Source: an uncultured Alphaproteobacteria bacterium
GTDB taxonomy: Bacteria > Pseudomonadota > Alphaproteobacteria > RF32 > CAG-239
Length of the DNA: 11,402 nt
NCBI GenBank assembly: GCA_900553115.1
Contig: USCF01000016.1
Coordinates: 1 to 11,402, forward strand
Direction of reading: 5' to 3'
The translations under genes and the position numbers were made by a program. Below, piece after piece: positions 6,003 to 11,402 of the stretch. The notes beneath the pieces were generated by a model that was given only the letters and a program-made list of their open reading frames with translations, ran no database searches and was not told the origin of the DNA. Numbering within the stretch: the first letter of the stretch is position 1; every line of letters begins with the position of its first letter.

Positions 6003-6635
6003 TTAAATCAGTTCTTTTAAACGCGCAACAATCTGGTCAAACATCTCCGCCGTCAAAACATTGGTGTTGATGTTGTAGCGTGAAGTGTGATAGGAGTCCA
6101 GCAATATCAAATTATGTTTAGGCAAAAAATGTTCCGCTCTGTGGGCAAATTTGAATGCGGCTTTTGTATATCCCAAAGCTTGTAAAACAGCACCATGCGA
6201 AACCGAACCTAACGAAAGAATGACTTTCAGATTGGGCATAGAAGCTATTTCTTGCTGTAAAAACGGCCGGCAAGCAGCAATTTCGGCGGCATTAACTTTG
6301 TTTTGCGGCGGCACGCAGCGCACAGAGTTAGTTACACGGACGTTAATCAGTTCAAAGCCGTCGTCCTTACGTTTTTGATAATTGCCTTGAGCAAAGCCAA
6401 ATTTTTTTAGCGCCGGATAAAGTATATCGCCGGCGTAGTCATTGGTAAACGGACGGTCTGTTTGGTTGGCGCCGTTTAGCCCTGGAGCTAGCCCAACCAC
6501 TAAAATTTGCGACTCCAGCGAGCCAAAAGGCGTAACCGGTCCATTGTGGTAGGTTGGAAACTTTTGCTGGTTACCGTGGCGAAATTCTACCAAACGCGGG
6601 CATAAAGCACAATCTTTTTTTGGTTTGCAAAACAT
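6003..6635 (-). CDS. Uracil-DNA glycosylase, family 5 (UDGb-like), iron-sulfur type
   Basis: This DNA-repair enzyme is expected to remove uracil, and possibly other deaminated bases, from DNA. The 210-aa protein has the iron-sulfur cysteine layout of family 4/5 glycosylases: Cys9 and Cys12 (CALC) with Cys107 (VRCVPP) and Cys122 (ACRPF). Motif 1 is GLAPGLNGANQTDRPFTNDY (48-67), like the family 5 GLAPGxxGANRTGRPFTGDYAG, with Asp66 retained. The second motif region is DSYHTSRYN (180-188). TDR and TND replace the commoner TGR and TGD. The start at 6635 follows AAGGAG with good spacing. A longer frame to 6686 is unlikely, because it would run through the candidate promoter at 6659-6686. It probably heads a two-gene unit with the dsbD-like gene; the pairing has no obvious functional logic. 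Confidence 0.88.
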   Translation of the reverse strand: MFCKPKKDCALCPRLVEFRHGNQQKFPTYHNGPVTPFGSLESQILVVGLAPGLNGANQTDRPFTNDYAGDILYPALKKFGFAQGNYQKRKDDGFELINVRVTNSVRCVPPQNKVNAAEIAACRPFLQQEIASMPNLKVILSLGSVSHGAVLQALGYTKAAFKFAHRAEHFLPKHNLILLDSYHTSRYNINTNVLTAEMFDQIVARLKELI

Positions 6636-6658
6636 AGAAATCTCCTTTATTTGCCCAT

Positions 6659-6686
6659 ATTGTAGCGTCATTTTTTTTGCTGTCAC
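6659..6686 (-). promoter_or_regulatory. Candidate sigma-70 promoter for the glycosylase-dsbD unit
   Basis: On the minus strand, GTGACA (6686-6681) and TACAAT (6664-6659) are separated by 16 nt and match the consensus at 5 of 6 positions each. The predicted start would be near 6652, giving a short leader that contains the AAAGGAG site before the ATG at 6635. Confidence 0.5.
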
Positions 6687-6783
6687 TATTTAAATTTGTT
6701 TTTTCACGGTTATATACAATTTTGAAAGTGTTGTAAAATACTTGTTTTTGTCATTTAACACATTTATAAATGGAGATTAAAAT

Positions 6784-7341
6784 ATGAAAAAGACATTATT
6801 GTTGGCAGGTGTTGCCAGTATTTTTGCTCTTAATGCTCAGGCCATGAGCTGGAACATAAATGAATATCGTCCGTATGTTGGTGCAGATTATTCTTTCTTT
6901 AAGGCTAAACAGGGTAATCAGGCTAAAAATATGAAAAAATATTTTCATTCCGGCAAAGCTAATGTTGGTATGCAGTTATATGAAAATTGGGATTTGGAAT
7001 TTTCATATCAGCAATCCGGCGAAATTAAAGGCCGTACTTTGGAAGGTAAACGCGGTAAAAACTATTTCTCGGTTTATGCATTAGACGCATATGGCAAGTA
7101 TCCAATGTTTTGCTCTAATTTGAGTTTGTTAGGAACTGTCGGCGCCGGTATTTATCACGCTAAATATAAAAACTTTCCTAAAACCTCATATAACAAAGTT
7201 GGCTACCGCGCCGGTTTGGGTTTGCAATATGACTTTAACCAAAACTGGGGCGCCCGCGTTGTTGGCAGATATTCATATATCGGTTCTGGCTATACAAACA
7301 ACTTCAGAGAAGTTACTGCCGGTTTACAATATAGATTTTAA
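6784..7341 (+). CDS. Small outer-membrane beta-barrel protein (OmpA-like 8-strand type)
   Basis: This is a predicted outer-membrane porin-like or structural barrel protein. The 185-aa product has a clear signal peptide, MKKTLLLAGVASIFALNAQA, with an AQA cleavage site after residue 20. The mature part of about 165 residues alternates polar and aromatic residues in strands such as YRPYVGADYSFF (about 28-39), NWDLEFSYQQSGEI (about 68-81) and GYRAGLGLQYDF (about 140-151). It ends in GLQYRF, whose terminal Phe fits the BAM recognition signal. Length and layout suit an eight-stranded barrel of the OMP_b-brl/Omp25 type common in Alphaproteobacteria. TGGAGA at 6771-6776 precedes the ATG. It is monocistronic: divergent from the glycosylase and closed by the hairpin at 7358-7390. 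The ligand or function cannot be inferred. I found no convincing promoter in the 97-nt AT-rich upstream gap on this strand. Confidence 0.85.
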   Translation: MKKTLLLAGVASIFALNAQAMSWNINEYRPYVGADYSFFKAKQGNQAKNMKKYFHSGKANVGMQLYENWDLEFSYQQSGEIKGRTLEGKRGKNYFSVYALDAYGKYPMFCSNLSLLGTVGAGIYHAKYKNFPKTSYNKVGYRAGLGLQYDFNQNWGARVVGRYSYIGSGYTNNFREVTAGLQYRF

Positions 7342-7354
7342 GGTTTTAGCGGCT

Positions 7355-7390
7355 AAAAAACACCCTGTCAAAAATCATGACAGGGTGTTT
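7355..7390. terminator. Bidirectional rho-independent terminator between omp and opgH
   Basis: AAACACCCTGTCA (7358-7370) and TGACAGGGTGTTT (7378-7390) form a perfect 13-bp stem with a 7-nt loop. Read leftward, the stem is followed by a T-run (the A-run at 7355-7360), giving a strong terminator for the opg operon, whose last stop is at 7410. Read rightward it ends in GTTTCAATTT, a weaker tail for the barrel gene. Confidence 0.88.
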
Positions 7391-7409
7391 CAATTTGCAG
7401 TCAATATTT

Positions 7410-9434
7410 TTATTTCAATTTTAGCTCCAAACTGGCTTCTTCCAAAACTTCTGGCTCATAGAGCAGGGCGATTTCTTCTTCGCGGCTAAAGTTTGGTTCT
7501 TTGCCATAGTTCAGGTAGTTATCCAATTTGATTTTAGCTTCATCTAAAACTGTTTTGCCAAAATCAGGCGCCGGACCGTTTACTTCCAGCATCAGGGTAT
7601 GAATTTGCAAAAGATAATTATCTTCTATCACATCAAGCACACCGCGCTTTTTGCTTTGTTTCATCAAAATCGGCGCTTCTTTTTGCACGGTTGCGGTAAT
7701 TTCCGGTATGTGCTTTTCTTCGGGAATCACAAACCAATTGTGTTTGAAAGCAAAGCGTCCCAATCCCTCATAAGAGGATAATACTGAAAGCGGAATAGAA
7801 AGCATCAGTCCCAAAGTTACCGGCAGCATCCAATAAAACAGAGCCGGCAGCTGGTCATAAACTACATAAGTTGTCAGCACGCCTAAAATTGTGTGACTAA
7901 TATGACGTTGAAAAGCCTCTTTCCATGTAGTATAACCGTCACGGCTTTGGGTGTTCCACCCCACGTCTTGACCGGTTAAAATTTCCCATACGAATTTGGT
8001 TTGAAAAATCATCATAATCGGTGCAATCAAAGCCGAAAACACAATCTCGGCCAATACGCTTTTTATAGTGCCGAAAAAGCCACCGATGTTTTTGAATTTG
8101 TTGTTTTTCAAATAAATAATCATACCCAAAAACTTAGGAAAAATCAGCATAAACATTGAAATCAAAAACAGCGTGATGGTTCCCATTTTATCAAAAATAG
8201 GCCAGTTAGGGAACAATGATTGTTCGGTCGAAAAATATTCCGGCGGAAAATAAACATGTCCCAGCGCCACTAAAATTCCTGAAACCAGAAAAATAAACCA
8301 CAGCGGTGAGGAAAGATAAGACATTATGCCAATAGTAAAGTGTATGCGGCTAATCGGGTGGATATGCTTTGATACCAATATTTCCAAATGTTGAATGTTG
8401 CCTTGACACCAGCGGCGGTCACGGGTGGCAAAATCTATCATTGTCGGCGGACATTCTTCATAACTACCGCCCAGTTCCGGCAGCAGCCAAGCATACCAGC
8501 CTCCGCGGCGGATTAAAGCCGCTTCCACAAAATCGTGGCTTAAAATATGGCCACCAAACGGTTTAGGCCCTTTTAAAACCGGCAAACCGCAGCACTCCAT
8601 AAAAGCTTTGATGCGGATTATGGCGTTATGTCCCCAATAGTTGCTGTCATGAACCTGCCAAAAGCATAGTCCGGCCGAAACAATATTACCATAAACCTTG
8701 CCGGCAAATTGCTGTACGCGGGCAAACAGCGAGCGGCTGTTTATACATTGCGGCGGCGCCTGAATAATACCGGTGTCGGAGTTAAGTTCCATTAAACGCG
8801 ACATTTCAACAATAGTTTTGCCTTCTAAAAGGCTGTCTGCATCCAAAACCACCATATAATCATAGAGAGCGCCCCATTTATGGCAAAAATCTTCAATGTT
8901 TCCGCTTTTGCGCGCAATGTTTTGCGGACGGCGGCGGTAATATAAATTTATTTCTTTCGGCATTAATTTTTTGGCATTTATCCAGCCGTTTTCTTCTTCT
9001 ATCCAAATTTTAGGGTTGGTGGTATCGCTCAAAACAAACATATCATACGCCTGAGCCTGGCCGGTTTTAACCAGACTATCTGCAATAGCCAGCAGGCGAG
9101 CATAAACCATATCGCATTCTTCATTGTAAATCGGCATTAAAATAGCGGTTTTAGTTTTAAGCGGAGTTTTCTTTTCCGGCCAAATTATCCCCGGCATAGA
9201 TTTATTTGCCAGCAATTCAAAAAAGCCGAATATGCTTGCCCAAAAGAAAAGAGCAATCCAGCCGGTGGTCAAGACAAACAACAGAGTCATGATTGTGCGA
9301 GCCGCTGTGTTGGCGTCGGTTGGCATAGATACAACCCATTTAAAGGTTAAAAACATTGTGGTTAAAATCATCAACCCAAAAATAAGAATACGTCGGAAGG
9401 TGATTTGCGCGGCGCTGATTGGACGAGTTTTCAT
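7410..9434 (-). CDS. opgH: Glucan biosynthesis glucosyltransferase H (OpgH/MdoH)
   Basis: This inner-membrane GT2 glycosyltransferase polymerises the beta-1,2-linked backbone of osmoregulated periplasmic glucans from UDP-glucose. The 674-aa protein has two N-terminal membrane helices (about 15-35 and 47-72) and then the catalytic domain. The start of the GT fold is AILMPIYNEE (about 97-106). RRRPQNIARKSGN (about 167-179) is typical of OpgH, and the metal-binding DAD lies at 198-200 in VVLDADSLL. SHDFVEAALIRRGG (about 299-312) provides the acceptor-site acid, and the terminal motif is RDRRWCQGN. Several C-terminal membrane helices and a charged cytoplasmic tail follow. It is shorter than E. 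coli OpgH (847 aa) and lacks that protein's long cytoplasmic N-terminus. The ATG at 9434 overlaps the upstream TGA (TGATG); a GTG one codon earlier lies closer to the AAGGAG site and is possible. Confidence 0.95.
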   Translation of the reverse strand: MKTRPISAAQITFRRILIFGLMILTTMFLTFKWVVSMPTDANTAARTIMTLLFVLTTGWIALFFWASIFGFFELLANKSMPGIIWPEKKTPLKTKTAILMPIYNEECDMVYARLLAIADSLVKTGQAQAYDMFVLSDTTNPKIWIEEENGWINAKKLMPKEINLYYRRRPQNIARKSGNIEDFCHKWGALYDYMVVLDADSLLEGKTIVEMSRLMELNSDTGIIQAPPQCINSRSLFARVQQFAGKVYGNIVSAGLCFWQVHDSNYWGHNAIIRIKAFMECCGLPVLKGPKPFGGHILSHDFVEAALIRRGGWYAWLLPELGGSYEECPPTMIDFATRDRRWCQGNIQHLEILVSKHIHPISRIHFTIGIMSYLSSPLWFIFLVSGILVALGHVYFPPEYFSTEQSLFPNWPIFDKMGTITLFLISMFMLIFPKFLGMIIYLKNNKFKNIGGFFGTIKSVLAEIVFSALIAPIMMIFQTKFVWEILTGQDVGWNTQSRDGYTTWKEAFQRHISHTILGVLTTYVVYDQLPALFYWMLPVTLGLMLSIPLSVLSSYEGLGRFAFKHNWFVIPEEKHIPEITATVQKEAPILMKQSKKRGVLDVIEDNYLLQIHTLMLEVNGPAPDFGKTVLDEAKIKLDNYLNYGKEPNFSREEEIALLYEPEVLEEASLELKLK

Positions 9435-9856
9435 CACTTTTTTTCTCCTTTTGCTTTTTTAGCTTTATGCAGATGTATAGTGTCTATTTCTTGCGTCGGC
9501 ATTTCAGTCAGTTTATACGATGGTGCAGTTTCAATATATGCTTTGCGCATAAGCTCCATAAAATCAGAATCCGCAAAATTGGGCAGTAAAGGTTTTGCGC
9601 CATATTTTTTGGCGATATCCAACCCAATAAAAGCAGCTTTATACAAAGCGATTAATTGTGTCTTAGCCAATTTTGTTTTAAAAATTTCTTTGGCTTTTAG
9701 ATAAATTATTTCATTAATAGCTGCTGTTAAGTTGTTGGATTTGTTTAATTTTGGGTAAGAGTCTAACAGAGTTTGAGCCTCACTTTTTTTGATGCCTAAA
9801 CAGCTGATATAAGCCTCAATAATATCCTGAGCGCTTTGAATCCTTAGTTTAACCAT
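9434..9856 (-). CDS. Unrecognised 140-aa protein between opgG and opgH
   Basis: I do not recognise this family. The protein is lysine-rich, looks mostly alpha-helical, and has no signal peptide or membrane segment, so it is probably cytoplasmic. A central helical stretch rich in hydrophobic and Lys residues (about 46-85: INEIIYLKAKEIF, then TQLIALYKAAFIGLDIAKKY) is followed by LLPNFADSDFMELMRKAY and a basic end, HKAKKAKGEKK. The ATG at 9856 follows GGAG at a 6-nt spacing inside the last codons of opgG (13-nt overlap). The stop TGA overlaps the opgH ATG. An ATG four codons earlier is also possible. Tight overlaps on both sides imply that it is translated with OpgG and OpgH and may serve glucan synthesis; this is inference from position only. 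Confidence 0.75.
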   Translation of the reverse strand: MVKLRIQSAQDIIEAYISCLGIKKSEAQTLLDSYPKLNKSNNLTAAINEIIYLKAKEIFKTKLAKTQLIALYKAAFIGLDIAKKYGAKPLLPNFADSDFMELMRKAYIETAPSYKLTEMPTQEIDTIHLHKAKKAKGEKK

Positions 9857-11400
9857 TGATAGCTCCATACTTCGGAAATCGGGGTGTCATCTTTGGTCAG
9901 CAGTACTCTGATTTCATCGCCATCTTCCGGCTGATAATCTACATAAACCGTCACTCCTTTTGTCACTGGATTATAGACGCTGCTGACACTGTTGATTTTG
10001 CCTTTAACAGCCGAAACTTGCGGTTTGATATTGTTTTCATTGAATTTGTCATCCAGCGCCTTACCCACAAAATCAATCACAAATTTGCGGTCTGTGTTAC
10101 CTAAGTTGATTCCGGAAACGCCGCCTACACCGGTTCTGGTAGCGGTAATTGAAGCCAATTCTTTATCTTTCATCACGTCGTTTAACCAAATCAAGCGATA
10201 AGAATAGGTATATTCTCCACCGGCTTTAATAGGCTGTTCCGGCACCCAATAAGCGACTATGTTGTCGTGAATTTCTTGCAATGACGGAATTTCTACCAGC
10301 TGCACCAAACCTTTGCCCCAATCGGATAATGGTTCAACCCACGCACTCGGGCGGTCTTGATAATGGGCTTCAAAATCCAGATAGTTTTTGATGTCGCGGT
10401 CGCGCTGCAGCAAGCCGAAACCTTTTGGATTGTTATCCATAAATGAACTGATACGCAAATGTTTAGAATTATCCAGCGGACGCCACAGCCATTCATCGTT
10501 GCCATTGTGAATCAGCAAGCCGTCGCTGTCATGAACTTCGGGACGATAGTCATCAAATTCATGTTTGTTGTTTTCACCAAACAAAAACATGGAAGTAAGC
10601 GGAGCAATACCGATTTTTTTGATATCGGCGCGGGCAAATAGGCGTGCTTCTATATCCATAATGGTGTTAGTCCCCGGAATTATTTTGAAACTATAAGCGC
10701 CGCTCACGCTTTTGCTGTCCAATAAAGCATATAATTTTATGTATTTGTCTTTAGGTTTTGGTTTTTCAATCCAAAATTCTTTGAATATTGGAAATTCTTC
10801 ACCAGTCATTTCGGCAGTGTCAACAGCCAAACCGCGAGCGGAAAGTCCGTATTTTTGACCTTTTGCCAAACCACGGAAATAGCTTGCGCCCAAAAAAGTA
10901 ACCAACTCGTCAAAATAGGCCGAAGTATTCAGCGGACTATGGATTCTAAAACCGGCATAACCCAAATTTTCAAATTGTTCGGTATGCAGATTGTTTTTTC
11001 CGTAGTCAAAAAATTTGCTGGAGTATTTAATGCTTTGCGAAACTCCGTCTACCACCTCATTTATAGGTACTGAAATTTGAAAAATGTTGCCAAGGTGGAA
11101 AAATTGAATTTCATAGGGAAGATTTTGATTGTACCACGGACCGTTTTCACGCACAAATCTGATATCACGGTGTTCATCATAGCTAAGATTGTTAAGCTCA
11201 TCGGGCAAATAAGTGTTTGGAGCTTGATAAGGTACAGCAGCAAGAGTTTGAGCTTTGCGGATTACACTGTCAAACGAAAAGTTTTTTTCAATATGATTCT
11301 TTAAAATATTTTCTTGATTTGTGCAGTATTCTTGCCAGCCATACCAGCCTCCAGCGCCAATAGCGGCAATAACAACTAATAAAATAAATTTTTTCAGCAT
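9844..11400 (-). CDS. opgG: Periplasmic glucan biosynthesis protein OpgG/MdoG
   Basis: This periplasmic protein of osmoregulated periplasmic glucan synthesis belongs to the OpgG/OpgD family, related members of which have been described as beta-1,2-glucanases (GH186). The 518-aa length is close to E. coli OpgG (511 aa). An N-terminal hydrophobic segment (MLKKFILLVVIAAIGAGGWYG, 1-21) has no obvious AXA cleavage site, so it may be a membrane anchor. Family blocks follow: LPYEIQFFHLG (about 94-104), SYFRGLAKGQKYGLSARGLA (173-192), IAPLTSMFLFGEN (265-277), DSDGL (291-295), EWLWRPL (303-309), GFGLLQRDRD (327-336), RPSAWVEP (350-357) and LVEIPS (368-373). The ATG is 2 nt from the window edge, so its ribosome-binding site and promoter are not visible. 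It leads into the unrecognised gene and opgH, forming a three-gene operon ending at the hairpin near 7358-7390. Confidence 0.94.
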   Translation of the reverse strand: MLKKFILLVVIAAIGAGGWYGWQEYCTNQENILKNHIEKNFSFDSVIRKAQTLAAVPYQAPNTYLPDELNNLSYDEHRDIRFVRENGPWYNQNLPYEIQFFHLGNIFQISVPINEVVDGVSQSIKYSSKFFDYGKNNLHTEQFENLGYAGFRIHSPLNTSAYFDELVTFLGASYFRGLAKGQKYGLSARGLAVDTAEMTGEEFPIFKEFWIEKPKPKDKYIKLYALLDSKSVSGAYSFKIIPGTNTIMDIEARLFARADIKKIGIAPLTSMFLFGENNKHEFDDYRPEVHDSDGLLIHNGNDEWLWRPLDNSKHLRISSFMDNNPKGFGLLQRDRDIKNYLDFEAHYQDRPSAWVEPLSDWGKGLVQLVEIPSLQEIHDNIVAYWVPEQPIKAGGEYTYSYRLIWLNDVMKDKELASITATRTGVGGVSGINLGNTDRKFVIDFVGKALDDKFNENNIKPQVSAVKGKINSVSSVYNPVTKGVTVYVDYQPEDGDEIRVLLTKDDTPISEVWSYQWLN

Positions 11401-11402
11401 AC

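Noticed and set aside
6687..6783. A promoter for the beta-barrel gene
   Set aside because: TATACA at 6713-6718 and TAAAAT at 6734-6739 lack credible -35 partners at normal spacing, so no site could be supported.
9232..9462. Antisense open frame across the start of opgH
   Set aside because: It lies entirely opposite strongly supported genes, has no ribosome-binding site I can see, and resembles no protein. The same applies to the other antisense frames in the lolC, dsbD and opgG regions.
11323..11325. Lipobox cysteine (residue 26) in OpgG
   Set aside because: The residues before Cys26 are QEY, not the small residues required by the lipoprotein signal peptidase.

Overview
The window looks like a chromosomal segment of an AT-rich alphaproteobacterium. 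The single LolC/E-type permease, the FtsB/DivIC protein with its alphaproteobacterial 'GDRGFLKYMYLQ' signature, the ScsB-like DsbD, the family 5 uracil-DNA glycosylase and the OpgG/OpgH pair all fit. The prepilin-like N-terminus GRSMIEMLGVLAII resembles proteins I associate with uncultured gut alphaproteobacteria of the RF32/Rs-D84 type. That placement is from memory and was not searched. I see no tRNA, rRNA, insertion sequence or CRISPR array.

Layout. Rightward (+) genes come first: a DUF3137 membrane protein cut by the left edge (2-856), the lipoprotein-release pair lolC (946-2190, TTG start) and lolD (2183-2902, 8-nt overlap), and ftsB (2976-3290), which ends in a 12-bp hairpin spanning its stop codon. 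A 268-bp region without a conventional gene follows (3291-3558). It is densely structured and ends in a near-perfect intrinsic terminator 30 nt before a prepilin-like gene (3562-4212). Convergent to that gene, with a 2-nt gap, is a leftward pair: uracil-DNA glycosylase (6003-6635), then a DsbD/ScsB-type disulfide reductase (4215-5954). Divergent from the glycosylase is a small outer-membrane beta-barrel gene (6784-7341). A perfect 13-bp bidirectional terminator separates it from a leftward operon: opgG (9844-11400), an unrecognised 140-aa protein (9434-9856) and opgH (7410-9434). These three are joined by overlapping ends.

How it fits together. Almost everything serves the cell envelope: lipoprotein release to the outer membrane, division-septum assembly, periplasmic thiol chemistry, an outer-membrane barrel and osmoregulated periplasmic glucans. 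The most unusual part is 3336-3531. It can be read as a structured leader RNA with two GTAGCT and two AGCTAC segments that can pair in mutually exclusive ways. One pairing forms the terminator in front of the pilin-like gene; another, a 9-bp long-range pairing, would block it. A seven-codon frame with a strong ribosome-binding site lies across the switch. This looks like a transcription attenuator or novel riboregulator that I cannot assign to a known class.
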